Origin: Terrilactibacillus tamarindi
GTDB lineage: Bacteria > Bacillota > Bacilli > Bacillales > Sporolactobacillaceae
Assembly: GCF_009718825.1 (NCBI RefSeq)
Contig: NZ_WNHB01000003.1
Span: 62,001-126,000 of the forward strand
Direction: 5' to 3'
Length of the DNA stretch: 64,000 bases
The notes beneath the pieces are model-generated. The model saw only the letters and a list, made by a program, of their open reading frames with translations, did no database searches and was not told where the DNA came from. Each line of letters opens with the position of its first letter. Within the stretch, counting starts at the first letter, position 1. Of the stretch, positions 46,752 to 56,148 are shown one piece after another. A program made the translations under genes and the position numbers.

Positions 46752-48767
46752 TTGGAGGGCTCTACAATTAAGATTAAGATCGGTTTTTTATTAAGTATCA
46801 TGTTTCTCGTACTTGTAGGTTGTTCCAATGAACCTACGGCTAAGGATCGAATGAATGAATACGTAAGCAAGTGGAATAAACAAAACTTTTCATCCATGTA
46901 TGCACAACTTTCAAATGGCGCAAAAAAATCGGTCTCAAAGAAGGCATTCGTTGATCGTTATAAAAATATTTACGATCAAGTAGGTGCGACCAATTTAAAG
47001 GTGACAGTTGGCAAACAATCGGAAAAGGATTCAGGTAACAAGAAAACACAGCATATTCCATACAAAGTCACGATGGATACAAAAGCGGGTGAGGTATCTT
47101 TTAATGGAAAAGCGACTCTCGTCAAAGAAAAATCAAATGACCATGAGGACTGGAAAATTAATTGGAATCCATCCTTTATCTTTTCTCAATTAAAAAAAGG
47201 ACAGACCATTCAGGTTCTCGAAGCAGATGCGGTTCGTGGTAATATATTAGATCGGAACGGAAATGCCCTCGCTATTACTGAGAGTGTTCCTGAAATAGGT
47301 GTTGTACCTGGCCAGTTAGGTAAAGACAAAGATAAGGTTCTAGATCATACAGCGAAAAAATTAGACATGACGAGAGATGAGATTGATAAACAACTTTCGG
47401 CAAGCTGGGTCACGGATGATTCAATTGTTCCTATTAAAAAAGTCAAACCTGACCAAATGGATCTCGTGAAGAAACTCACAAGTCAGAAAGGCATCAGTAA
47501 ACGAGATGTGGATTCGCGTTTTTATCCATATGGAGAAGCAGCGGCTCATGTCACAGGTTATATACGTCCTGTAACAGCTGAAGATCTGAAGAAACCTGAA
47601 AATAAAAATTACAGTAGCACAGATTCCATTGGTGTTGCAGGACTCGAAAATGTCTACGAAAATCAATTGCGTGGTCAGACAGGGTGGACCATTTTAGTTC
47701 GTGAAACAAAAACGATTATTGCGAAAAAAGACGTTGAAAACGGCAAAGATGTAAAAACCACCATTGATGTTAACTTACAAAAAAAGATTTATAAACAGTT
47801 AAAAGGAGACTCAGGTGCCTCTGTTGCGCTCAACCCTAAAACAGGTGAAGCCCTTGCTCTTGTTAGCTCGCCATCCTACGATCCGAACGGTTTTGTATTT
47901 GGATGGAATGATAAGACTTGGAAGAAATTAAATGATGATCCAAACCGACCATTTTCAGCGAAGTTTAATAAAATTTATGCACCAGGCTCGACAATCAAGC
48001 CGATTACAGCCGCTATTGGACTCGAAAATGGGAGTATAACGGTTGATGGAAAGAAAAAAATATCAGGTAAAGAGTGGCAAAAAGATAAGAGTTGGGGAAA
48101 TTATTCAGTCACGCGGGTTTCCAGTCGTCTATCTGAAGTCGATCTGAATAATGCCCTTATCACGTCCGATAATATTTACTTTGCCCAAACAGCTCTCGAC
48201 ACAGGAGCGAAGCAATTTACTCAAGGTTTAAAACAATTTGGCTTTGCTGAAAAAGTCCCATTTGAATTTCCAACACAGGAATCTTCCATTTCAAATAATG
48301 GAAAAATCGACTCAGATATACTACTTGCAGACTCTGGATATGGTCAAGGTCAAATTGAAATGTCACCCTTACATTTAGCTGTAAGCTATACACCTTTATT
48401 AAATAATGGAAATCTCGTAAAGCCAAAATTAATGAAGGATGACGAAACAACACCGTCCTTCTGGCATAGACAAGTCATGTCCCAGAGTGAAGCGGATGCG
48501 ATCACTAAAGGATTAAAAGGTGTCATCGAATCACCAAATGGTTCAGCCCATGATCCCGTCGTTAAGGGCATCACAGTGGCAGGAAAAACAGGAACGGCTG
48601 AATTAAAAAAATCAAAAGAAGATAAAAAAGGAACCGAAAATGGCTGGTTTGTCGGTTTTGACTATAAAAACCAAAACTTACTCATTAGTATGATGATCCA
48701 AGATGTGAAGGATCGCCATGGAAGTCACTATGTTGCAGGTAAGGCTAAACCTCTTTTTAAAAAATAA
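46752..48767 (+). CDS. pbpC: penicillin-binding protein, PBP3/MecA-type lipoprotein transpeptidase
   Basis: A 671-residue class B PBP. A lipoprotein signal (IGFLLSIMFLVLVGCSN) ends in Cys near residue 24; a MecA-type NTF2-like domain covers about 28-140, a PBP dimer domain about 150-320 and the transpeptidase about 350-665. The SxxK is in GSTIKP near 415, the SxN is SDN near 473 and KTG is in GKTGTA near 612. It cross-links peptidoglycan outside the membrane; related MecA-type PBPs may have lowered beta-lactam affinity. The start given is TTG at 46752, but GGAGGG then fits an ATT codon at 46767 with seven-base spacing, which would begin directly at the signal peptide. True start uncertain. 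Confidence 0.93.
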   Translation: MEGSTIKIKIGFLLSIMFLVLVGCSNEPTAKDRMNEYVSKWNKQNFSSMYAQLSNGAKKSVSKKAFVDRYKNIYDQVGATNLKVTVGKQSEKDSGNKKTQHIPYKVTMDTKAGEVSFNGKATLVKEKSNDHEDWKINWNPSFIFSQLKKGQTIQVLEADAVRGNILDRNGNALAITESVPEIGVVPGQLGKDKDKVLDHTAKKLDMTRDEIDKQLSASWVTDDSIVPIKKVKPDQMDLVKKLTSQKGISKRDVDSRFYPYGEAAAHVTGYIRPVTAEDLKKPENKNYSSTDSIGVAGLENVYENQLRGQTGWTILVRETKTIIAKKDVENGKDVKTTIDVNLQKKIYKQLKGDSGASVALNPKTGEALALVSSPSYDPNGFVFGWNDKTWKKLNDDPNRPFSAKFNKIYAPGSTIKPITAAIGLENGSITVDGKKKISGKEWQKDKSWGNYSVTRVSSRLSEVDLNNALITSDNIYFAQTALDTGAKQFTQGLKQFGFAEKVPFEFPTQESSISNNGKIDSDILLADSGYGQGQIEMSPLHLAVSYTPLLNNGNLVKPKLMKDDETTPSFWHRQVMSQSEADAITKGLKGVIESPNGSAHDPVVKGITVAGKTGTAELKKSKEDKKGTENGWFVGFDYKNQNLLISMMIQDVKDRHGSHYVAGKAKPLFKK

Positions 48768-48777
48768 CATGTAACAA

Positions 48778-48815
48778 TGCACCGGGCAGCTCACGCCTGG
48801 TGCATTTTACTTTTA
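48778..48815 (+). terminator. terminator of pbpC
   Basis: TGCACCGGGC and GCCTGGTGCA form a 10-bp stem (one wobble) followed by TTTTACTTTT. Confidence 0.88.
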
Positions 48816-48817
48816 TG

Positions 48818-49048
48818 ATTGCGGCACTTCGGAGAAGAATTGCGCCACTTATGAGGAGGATTGCGTCACTTCGAAAGAGAATTGCGTCACTTCGAAAGAG
48901 AATTGCGTCACTTCGAAAGAGAATTGCGTCACTTCGAAGGAGGATTGCGGCACATCGAAGGAGGATTGCGCCACTTCGAAGGAGAATTGCGGCACATCGA
49001 AGGAGAATTGCGGCACTTCGAAAGAGAATTGCGCCACATCGTAATAAG
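48818..49048 (-). repeat. 21-bp tandem array 4 (11 units)
   Basis: Eleven units of exactly 21 bp, reading ATTGCGTCACTTCGAAAGA or variants on the plus strand, the reverse orientation to arrays 1 and 3. Units 3-5 are identical. It lies between the terminator of pbpC and the convergent MocR gene. Open frames across it on both strands (heptads such as MRHFERE and QFSFEVT) have no ribosome binding site. Confidence 0.96.
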
Positions 49049-49104
49049 ATCACACCAACTCAGACCAACATTGCACAACCACAATAGTCACTTCCCAACC
49101 AGAT

Positions 49105-50511
49105 TCAGCTCATCCCTTCAGCTATACTAATCAAACGTTTCATTCCCTCATGAATCTGCCCTTCGTTGTTATACGAGTAACTTAATCTTAGATAATGATT
49201 CATCTCATTTTTAGGGTCACAGACGCTTCCGGGTACAAAAGAAATAGAGGCATCCAGACACTCTTTTAACAACTTTTCAATCGAAATGGAGGAAGGGCAT
49301 TCCACCCACAAGTTGAAACCGCCACTCGGGCTAACCCATTTCCATGATGTTTTTCTTAACTCAAACTCCATTGTTTCTTTTCTAATTTGCAAAGCAATAC
49401 GTAATTTTTCAATGTGCTGCCGCATGCGTTCAGATTGAAAATAATGAAGGAATATTTTCTGTGTCAATAAGGGACTTCCATTATCGATCAGTGACCTGAT
49501 CGATAATAAATCTTTTTTTATATTTGGGTGGCATGTTATGGCGGCAATTCGCAGTCCTGGAGCTATATATTTACTAAAACCTCGAATGTAGATAACGTAA
49601 CCATCTGTGTCATATTTATAAATTGGATGAGGGGGCTCCTCATCAAAATACATATCATAAAACGCATCATCTTCTACGATGAAACATTGGTAGTCTTTAG
49701 CTAAATCAACAAGCTGCTTTCGTTGTTCGTCAGGAATGGTGTATCCCGCCGGATTGTGAAAGGTTGGGTTACAATAAAATAACTTTGGTTTGTACTCTTT
49801 CATATAAGATTCTATCTGCGAAAGATCATATCCAGATTGAAAAATGTCTACAGGAATAATCGACGCCCCTTGTTGTCTAAAGGCTCCCATGGCCGCACCG
49901 TAACACGGTCGTTCCATCAAGATAACGTCTTTTGATGAAATAAAGGCTTCAGCGATTAAATGAATGGCTTGCTGAGCACCTGAAGTGATCAGAATTTGTT
50001 CAGGATTAACCGGAAGTGTATGCTTTTCATGAAAGAATTGGGCTAAATACGTACATAATTCAAAATCACCTTCGAGTGGGGCGTAAGTACTTAACACCTT
50101 AGGATATTTATCAAATATATCTTTTACATAGTTAGAAAAAAATTGATTTGGTAATAGAGCTGGATCAATTAATGCTTTTGAAAATTGAAACGTAACATCG
50201 GCTTGATGTATTTCTGACAAATGGTTTTTTTGAACCAAGGAGTGGACAATGGGATTTGAATGATCGGTGAAATGATATTGCCTTTGGCTACCTACATAAT
50301 AACCTGATTTGTCTTTGACATAGACCCAGTCATCATTCATTAATAATTGGTATGCCTTTAACACTGTTAAACGATGAATGCCTCTCTCACGTGCAAGTGT
50401 CCGAACAGAAGGCAGTTTGTCTCCCGACTTCCATTCCGCAGATTGTATTCGGCTTAGAATATCTTGATAAACTTGCTGATAGAGTGGAAGAGTTTGTTTA
50501 ATTATCGCCAT
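49105..50511 (-). CDS. MocR/PdxR-type transcriptional regulator with aminotransferase domain
   Basis: A 468-residue GntR-family regulator of the MocR class. The N-terminal winged helix (about 8-75) reads LPLYQQVYQDILSRIQ ... LPSVRTLARERGIHRLTVLKAYQLL. The rest is a fold-type I aminotransferase-like domain with NPTFHNPAGYTI near 245, and a PLP lysine in IYIRGFSKYIAPGLR near 306. Members sense PLP or amino compounds. The gene is divergent from an EamA exporter across a 133-bp spacer with direct repeats, so it most likely controls that exporter. GGCGGTGAT precedes the ATG. Confidence 0.92.
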   Translation of the reverse strand: MAIIKQTLPLYQQVYQDILSRIQSAEWKSGDKLPSVRTLARERGIHRLTVLKAYQLLMNDDWVYVKDKSGYYVGSQRQYHFTDHSNPIVHSLVQKNHLSEIHQADVTFQFSKALIDPALLPNQFFSNYVKDIFDKYPKVLSTYAPLEGDFELCTYLAQFFHEKHTLPVNPEQILITSGAQQAIHLIAEAFISSKDVILMERPCYGAAMGAFRQQGASIIPVDIFQSGYDLSQIESYMKEYKPKLFYCNPTFHNPAGYTIPDEQRKQLVDLAKDYQCFIVEDDAFYDMYFDEEPPHPIYKYDTDGYVIYIRGFSKYIAPGLRIAAITCHPNIKKDLLSIRSLIDNGSPLLTQKIFLHYFQSERMRQHIEKLRIALQIRKETMEFELRKTSWKWVSPSGGFNLWVECPSSISIEKLLKECLDASISFVPGSVCDPKNEMNHYLRLSYSYNNEGQIHEGMKRLISIAEGMS

Positions 50512-50576
50512 CAGAAATCACCGCCCAAAGAAATGATCTATCCTTTTTTTCATTATTCTAACATAGTAGACTTCAT

Positions 50577-50603
50577 CTGTTCTATAGAATAAAAACTGTT
50601 CTA
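50577..50603. promoter_or_regulatory. direct repeat operator candidate for the MocR regulator
   Basis: CTGTTCTA occurs twice (50577 and 50596), 19 bp apart, just upstream of TATAAT at 50616 that fits the EamA gene promoter. MocR proteins typically bind direct repeats in such divergent spacers. Confidence 0.45.
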
Positions 50604-50644
50604 CTTGCTTCCTTTTATAATGTAGAAAAAGGAGGTACATAGCA

Positions 50645-51556
50645 ATGGTCATCGTTAATTACACCATTATGTGCATAATATTTGGAACAACGTTTTTAGC
50701 TATTAAAATAGGAGTCGACACGGGTGCACCACCATTTTTTTCAGCGGGTGTTCGGTTCTTTGTCGCAGGTCTTATTATCTTATTATGGATGAAGAGTAGA
50801 AAACAAATCTCATTTTCGCTATTACTAAAAAAGGAAATATTTCTAACAGGGATGGGACTAACTTTTTCTGTCTTTGCGGCATCCTACTGGGCAGAACAAT
50901 ATGTCGCTTCTGGCATTGTTGCTGTTTTGTCTGCAATGGCACCTATTCTCATTATTTTGGTGCAAATAATAGTATTAAAAGAGAGAGTACCATCCTTATC
51001 TAAACTAGGTTGCAGTATTGCTTTTATGGGTGTTTTGGTTCTCTTATGGCCAAACATTACTGCTAATGCATCAATCTATTGGTTTATGGGCTGTCTAGCT
51101 GTTTTGGTTTCGCAAATATTTTTTGCATCAGCCACCCTCTACAGCAAAAAAGTAATGAAAGTATTGGAGGGAACATCTTCTGTTGCAATTAATGGTGCAC
51201 AGATGATGCACGGAAGTTTCATGTTATTAATTTTGTCATTTTTGACAGAAGATCATCAATCCCTTTTATTCCAAAATAGTCATGCGATGATGGCCCTCTT
51301 ATATCTGATCATTCTAGGCTCAATGATTGGGCATTCTCTTTATTACTGGCTTGTGATGAATACCAATCCATTATTTCCGTCCACATGGCTATATATCTCG
51401 CCAATTCTTGCTTTGTTTGTGGGGGCGATAATCTACCATGAACAACTATCATGGATGTCAATTGTTGGTGGGGGGATTATCATTTGTGGTGTGGCTCTAG
51501 CAAACTTTAAAATAATCAAACAGCTGGTTATTAAGCCAAGTTTAGAGCGAGCTTAA
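50645..51556 (+). CDS. EamA/DMT-family exporter, probable target of the MocR regulator
   Basis: A 303-residue protein with about ten hydrophobic segments in two EamA repeats (about 1-135 and 145-290). IFGTTFLAIKIGVDTGAPPFFSAGVRFF at the start (N-terminal part) and SMIGHSLYYWLVMNTNPLFPS are typical. DMT exporters extrude amino acids or metabolites. AAGGAGG precedes the ATG. It has a divergent MocR regulator immediately upstream. Confidence 0.9.
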   Translation: MVIVNYTIMCIIFGTTFLAIKIGVDTGAPPFFSAGVRFFVAGLIILLWMKSRKQISFSLLLKKEIFLTGMGLTFSVFAASYWAEQYVASGIVAVLSAMAPILIILVQIIVLKERVPSLSKLGCSIAFMGVLVLLWPNITANASIYWFMGCLAVLVSQIFFASATLYSKKVMKVLEGTSSVAINGAQMMHGSFMLLILSFLTEDHQSLLFQNSHAMMALLYLIILGSMIGHSLYYWLVMNTNPLFPSTWLYISPILALFVGAIIYHEQLSWMSIVGGGIIICGVALANFKIIKQLVIKPSLERA

Positions 51557-51711
51557 AACAAATATGAGCAGAAGCCTCCACCAAATTATTTAGCCGCTAA
51601 AGGGAAGGGGCCCTCTCCCATGATATATGACTATATCAGTTTATCACGTTCACTATCAAGTGGCAGAACAACTCCCCCCTTTCAACATCTTCCATACTAT
51701 AGTACATCTCT

Positions 51712-51830
51712 TAAACGAACCAAAGGTAAGGAGTTTTCAGTCAATTCCTAGAATAAAATAAGGACGCCTCAAGATCTCCTTCAACCTTTATTGCAATATT
51801 TAATTGTGAGGGGATGTTACTCATCCCTCA
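51712..51830 (+). repeat. degenerate duplicate of the fbp promoter/leader region
   Basis: CTTAAACGAACCAAA ... GGAGTTTT ... GTCAATTCCT ... GAATAAAATAAGGACG ... AGATCTCCTTC ... TTTATTGC ... GAGGGGATG runs in the same order as CTTAAATGAACCAAA to GAGGGGATG at 52286-52414, which ends in the fbp start. The copy is degraded; its GAGGGGATG is not followed by a long frame. GAGGGGATG and CATCCCTC form a hairpin that may end the minus-strand gene at 51856. Nothing else is seen in 51557-51855. Confidence 0.7.
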
Positions 51831-51855
51831 CTATAAACTCTATACCTCCTTCATT

Positions 51856-52131
51856 TTATTCCTCATCTACCTCTTGTTCTTCAAGTTTTTGGGTAATGAG
51901 TTTGTCTAATTCATAAGCGATTTTAGGTAAATTTCTATTGAATTCCGTGTTGTACCTTTCAAATGTTTCAAGAGCATGATCCAATACAGATTGTTCCATT
52001 TCAGATAAAGCCATATCCAAAATGATTTGCTCCTTTGATTTCCCTTCCCATGAGTAATTGAAAAGAAATTCACTAGATTGCACGTATTTTTTGTAGTCAT
52101 CTTCGGATGGAAAGTCTTTTCTTGTTTTCAT
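51856..52131 (-). CDS. unknown 91-residue acidic protein
   Basis: A small, mostly helical, acidic protein with no signal or membrane segment; it begins KTRKDFPSEDDYKKYV and ends EEQEVDEE. I do not recognise the family. AAAGGAGCG is 11 bases upstream. It lies between the two copies of the fbp leader-like sequence on the opposite strand, which suggests that a duplication event surrounded or captured it. Confidence 0.65.
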   Translation of the reverse strand: MKTRKDFPSEDDYKKYVQSSEFLFNYSWEGKSKEQIILDMALSEMEQSVLDHALETFERYNTEFNRNLPKIAYELDKLITQKLEEQEVDEE

Positions 52132-52328
52132 TACCTTACGCTCCTTTAAGCTTTTTAACCATCTAACGAGTTAGGTAAGTGATCGTCGGGATGAGTGAAT
52201 TAACAACTCACTTTATAATGAATTGGATTTACTAGATGATATGAGGTTATCTTAGTCTACCATAATAGCAGATTTGCTTTTATCATCTTAAATGAACCAA
52301 ATTTCAGGAGTTTTTCGTCAATTCCTTG

Positions 52329-52334
52329 TATAAT
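52329..52334 (+). promoter_or_regulatory. -10 box of the fbp promoter
   Basis: TATAAT, 84 bp upstream of the fbp start. No good -35 hexamer is seen at 16-18 bases (AGGAGT at 17), so it may need an activator. Similar sequence without this exact box occurs in the duplicate at 51712. Confidence 0.45.
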
Positions 52335-52418
52335 AGAATAAGGACGTTTCATCTTACTATTTTGAGATCTCCTACATTCTTTATTGCCGAAATATATACA
52401 TAATATGAGGGGATGCAG

Positions 52419-54356
52419 ATGGATACAAAATATTTAGATTTACTCGCTGAAAAATATGATTGTGAAGAAAAAGTAGTCACCGAGATTATCAATCTAGAAG
52501 CTATCTTAAACTTACCAAAAGGAACGGAGCATTTTGTCAGTGACTTACACGGAGAGTATAAAGCGTTTCAACATGTATTAAGAAATGGATCTGGAAATGT
52601 TAAAGAAAAAATCAAAGACCTTTTTAAAGACGAACTTTCAAAAAAAGAGGTCGATGAGTTTGCGACACTCGTTTACTATCCTGAAGAAAAGATTTTACTT
52701 ATGAAAAACTTGCTTGAGGATAGCGAGAGACTCAACCATTGGTATGCAAAAACCATTGAATGCATGATTAAATTAGTTTCTTTTGCCTCATCGAAATACA
52801 CGCGTTCCAAAGTTCGTAAAGCGTTGCCTGAACAATTTGTCTATATTATTGAAGAACTGTTATACAAAACGGATGAATTTACGGATAAAAAAAGCTACTA
52901 CACAAAAATTATTCAACGTATTATGTCTCTCGGTCAAGCGGATAAATTGATTACTGGACTCGCCTACACCATTCAGAGATTGGTCGTGGATCATCTACAT
53001 GTTGTGGGAGATATTTACGATCGTGGTCCTGATCCAGCCAGAATCATGAATACATTAATGAAGTATCACTCTGTTGATATTCAATGGGGGAATCATGATA
53101 TATTATGGGTCGGTGCGTATGCAGGGTCGAAAGTGTGCCTAGCCAATATTATTCGGATCTGTGCGAGGTATGATAATTTAGATATTATTGAAGATGTTTA
53201 TGGAATAAATTTGAGACCTCTCCTCAATCTAGCGGAGAAATATTACGGTGATAATCCAGCTTTCAGGCCAAGATTGAGTTCCAGTGACAAAGATATTTCT
53301 GAAGATGAAATTTTACAAATTACAAAAATCCATCAAGCGATTTCAATGATTCAATTTAAGCTAGAAATGCCCATTATACAGAGGCGTCCGGATTTTGAAA
53401 TGGACCATCGATTATTGCTGAACAAGATTGATTATGATCATAAGACGATTACGCTCCATGGTAAAACCTATCCATTACAAAATACATGCTTTGCGACGAT
53501 TAACCCGGAACATCCTGAGCAGCTTTTAAAAGAAGAGGAACAAGTGATTGAAAAACTATTGTTTGCGATTCAGCACTCAGAAAAACTTTCGAGACATATG
53601 AATTTTCTCGTCAGGAAAGGGAGTCTTTATTTAAAATACAACGGAAATCTACTCATACACGGGTGTATCCCTTTAAATGAAGATGGAACGATGAAGAATA
53701 TGACGATAGAAGGAAAAGAATACTCTGGGAAAAACTTACTTGATACGTTTGAACACTACTTACGCTATAGTTTTGCACACCCAGAAGAAACCGATGACCT
53801 TGCAACCGATATGATTTGGTATTTATGGACAGGGGAAAATTCATCACTCTTTGGCAAAAAAGATATGACAACGTTTGAAAGATATTTTATTAAAGAAAAA
53901 GAAACCCATATTGAGCAAAAAAACCCATATTATCAATTGCGTGAACAAGAAGATACATGTAAAAAAATCTTAGAAGAATTTGATTTAGATCCTGAGCAAG
54001 GGCATATTATCAATGGTCACACGCCAGTTGAAGAAATTAATGGGGAAAATCCAATTAAGGCAAATGGCAAAATGATCGTCATTGATGGAGGGTTCTCAAA
54101 AGCCTATCAACCGAAGACAGGCATAGCTGGTTATACGTTATTATACAATTCATACGGTATGCAGCTAGTTGCCCATAAACCTTTTACATCAAAAGAAGAT
54201 GTTCTTCAGAACGGTGCCGATATTTTATCTGTCAAAAGGCTCGTTGATCGAGAGCTCAGAAGAAAGAAAATATTAGAAACTAATGTTGGAAGGAAATTAC
54301 TGGAACAAATATCTGTGTTAAATGATCTTTTAGAATATAAATACATGAAATATTGA
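52419..54356 (+). CDS. fbp: fructose-1,6-bisphosphatase, class III
   Basis: A 645-residue protein with the Firmicutes class III FBPase features. [12 protein letters not shown] near residue 35 and [15 protein letters not shown] near 193 are metallophosphoesterase-like motifs, [14 protein letters not shown] near 223 is the third, and [12 protein letters not shown] near 525 the fourth. It dephosphorylates fructose-1,6-bisphosphate for gluconeogenesis in the cytoplasm. The start is ATG 52419, six bases after GAGGGG; an in-frame ATG at 52413 abuts that site. The usual length is about 640-670, so it is complete. Confidence 0.95.
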   Translation: MDTKYLDLLAEKYDCEEKVVTEIINLEAILNLPKGTEHFVSDLHGEYKAFQHVLRNGSGNVKEKIKDLFKDELSKKEVDEFATLVYYPEEKILLMKNLLEDSERLNHWYAKTIECMIKLVSFASSKYTRSKVRKALPEQFVYIIEELLYKTDEFTDKKSYYTKIIQRIMSLGQADKLITGLAYTIQRLVVDHLHVVGDIYDRGPDPARIMNTLMKYHSVDIQWGNHDILWVGAYAGSKVCLANIIRICARYDNLDIIEDVYGINLRPLLNLAEKYYGDNPAFRPRLSSSDKDISEDEILQITKIHQAISMIQFKLEMPIIQRRPDFEMDHRLLLNKIDYDHKTITLHGKTYPLQNTCFATINPEHPEQLLKEEEQVIEKLLFAIQHSEKLSRHMNFLVRKGSLYLKYNGNLLIHGCIPLNEDGTMKNMTIEGKEYSGKNLLDTFEHYLRYSFAHPEETDDLATDMIWYLWTGENSSLFGKKDMTTFERYFIKEKETHIEQKNPYYQLREQEDTCKKILEEFDLDPEQGHIINGHTPVEEINGENPIKANGKMIVIDGGFSKAYQPKTGIAGYTLLYNSYGMQLVAHKPFTSKEDVLQNGADILSVKRLVDRELRRKKILETNVGRKLLEQISVLNDLLEYKYMKY

Positions 54357-54394
54357 CCTTGAACAAAGTTATCATCAACGAAACTGGCCTCCCA

Positions 54395-54510
54395 GTGGTT
54401 GAATGCCTGAACTAATCGGACTTATGCGGGTAGTTATCTCCCGCCTAGGAATGCGAGTTTTCATTCATTACCTTGAGGTGGGGTCAATGTTCGCGTTAAT
54501 CCAGGATAAA
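54395..54510 (+). repeat. copy of the 115-bp interspersed element
   Basis: GTGGTTGAATGCCTGAACTAATCGG ... CTTATGCGGG ... CTCCCGCCTAGGAATG ... CATTACCTTGAGGTGGGG ... GTTAATCCAGGATAAAATG. The core CCCGCCT/AGGTGGGG stem is intact. It follows fbp by 38 bp and precedes its terminator, so it is transcribed as part of the fbp 3' region. Confidence 0.85.
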
Positions 54511-54515
54511 ATGAC

Positions 54516-54547
54516 CGTGGCAAACTTTTTTATTGCCACGATTTTTT
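54516..54547 (+). terminator. terminator after fbp and the interspersed element
   Basis: CGTGGCAA and TTGCCACG pair around a 9-nt loop, followed by ATTTTTT. Confidence 0.85.
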
Positions 54548-54628
54548 ATGAAAAAAACTCCTTGATACTGTAGATAGAGATCCTACGACTCGTAAATTGT
54601 TTTAACCGAATTCATTTTTCATTTGCCT

Positions 54629-55696
54629 CTAAAATCCAGCTTTCTTCCCAATTCTTTCAACCAATCGGTGCAAATCATCTGGCTTATGAAATTCAATAGG
54701 TGAAAAGCCTTTTTCAAACTGTATGGATTCTGCTTCCACAACGAGGACATACCGGCCGTTTACTTTCGCAAGATGCAGGTTTTCACCAAAATCAGCGAGC
54801 AGCCCTTTGACCGACGTATTGCCGACTTTCATCTGCAATTCAGCATCGGGTGTATGTTCAACAATTTGAGCAGTAGCTTCAACGACTTGTTCCGTTGTGA
54901 GACGTTCTTGTATGTCACGTGTTTCACTTGATTCCCATATTTCCATTGCTTCTTCAAATTGCTGACGTTCTTGACTCTCTTCAGGTAGCTCCTCATGAAA
55001 ATGCTCCTGTACCATCGTTTTGACTTGTTCTTTCATGATCATTGGCATGGATTCTTCATAATCCACGAATTTTAAAAAGTCTTCGAAGTAACGAGCATGG
55101 GAAGCCTGATGGATCTTAATTTCAGTTTCCTCGATCATGCCTTCTTCAGGCATGTAGGGGTATTGGATCGATTTCATATTCTTTGTTGTAATCGCCATTT
55201 CAACTTTATGAATAAGCGAGTCTTCGTCTGTGATGGAAGCCACTTTTGGTTCAAAATCGCATTTCATAATAAAGAGAAACCGGTCATCAAAATATTTTCT
55301 TGGAACGGCTGTAGCTACAAGGAAGGCGCCGCCTCGGACTGCACTGGTATCTAAATAAAGGCGAATAAGTTCTTCACTGTGGGTTCTAAAGTCTTCCTTC
55401 GTGTCAGCTATGAGAGTTCGATGAAATAAGTTATAGTTAGGATTCGAAGTTAGCTCATGGCCCGGTTCAACAATAAAATAACCGAGCTTTGTTGACACTT
55501 GATCTGATTTTGGATGCTTGTCCACTTTTCGTTTCACAATTTTTGCTAATTCACCATCTAAGAAGTCTTTAAGACGACTTGTATCATAGTCACTTCGATC
55601 CAGAGTTTGATAATGTTTAAAGCTTTTATTGAGTTGATCCTCTTTACCATTGACTTGTATCACAAAAAATGATAAAAAATCGATTTGAAAATCCAT
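54629..55696 (-). CDS. DUF3900-like conserved protein
   Basis: A 355-residue soluble protein. No catalytic motif can be named; it starts DFQIDFLSFFVIQVNGKEDQ, has LGYFIVEPGHELTSNPNYN near residue 70, a VRGGAFLVATAVPRKYFDDR stretch near 120, and an acidic helical middle (residues about 230-290). From memory this corresponds to the Bacillus DUF3900 family, of unknown role; a nucleoid-associated NdpA-like protein is another thought because of the general organisation. No distinct ribosome binding site is strong (AAAAGGTGACC precedes). Convergent with fbp. Confidence 0.55.
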   Translation of the reverse strand: MDFQIDFLSFFVIQVNGKEDQLNKSFKHYQTLDRSDYDTSRLKDFLDGELAKIVKRKVDKHPKSDQVSTKLGYFIVEPGHELTSNPNYNLFHRTLIADTKEDFRTHSEELIRLYLDTSAVRGGAFLVATAVPRKYFDDRFLFIMKCDFEPKVASITDEDSLIHKVEMAITTKNMKSIQYPYMPEEGMIEETEIKIHQASHARYFEDFLKFVDYEESMPMIMKEQVKTMVQEHFHEELPEESQERQQFEEAMEIWESSETRDIQERLTTEQVVEATAQIVEHTPDAELQMKVGNTSVKGLLADFGENLHLAKVNGRYVLVVEAESIQFEKGFSPIEFHKPDDLHRLVERIGKKAGF

Positions 55697-55800
55697 TTAT
55701 GGTCACCTTTTTTCCTTCATTATCGATCTTGTAAAATACTTAAACGGTCTAACTAAGTATTAATAAAGTGAAACTTAATCAGTGGGTTTTTTTTCATCTC

Positions 55801-55844
55801 TCACTGGTTGTAAGTCTGAATGAATCGGACTCATGCGGGATAAA
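55801..55844 (+). repeat. partial copy of the 115-bp element
   Basis: CACTGGTTGTAAGTCTGAATGAATCGGACTCATGCGG (split here) then GGATAAAC: the left end fused to the final GGATAAA, as if the core stem was deleted. The rest of the gene-free stretch 55697-56148 shows nothing further that I can name. Confidence 0.6.
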
Positions 55845-56148
55845 CTTTATAAATAGGACTAAGCGTCCTTCTTAATCAACTCCCTAATTATACCTGAATT
55901 CCTTTTTTCATATAAGCAAAACTTCAATCATTGGTTTTTCCGCTAATATAGTTAACCTAAATCAATCTGGCTGCTGCAAGCAATCCATCCAAACATCAAC
56001 ATCTCATTTTTCTCGGAGTTTGTAAGGTGGAAAATGAGATAAAGGATAAATCTGCATGTCCGACCACGCATAACCATTGAGTAGAAGGATAAATGAAGGT
56101 ATACTTTATATATGACCTAATGAAGATGTACTGGAGATGTAAAATATA

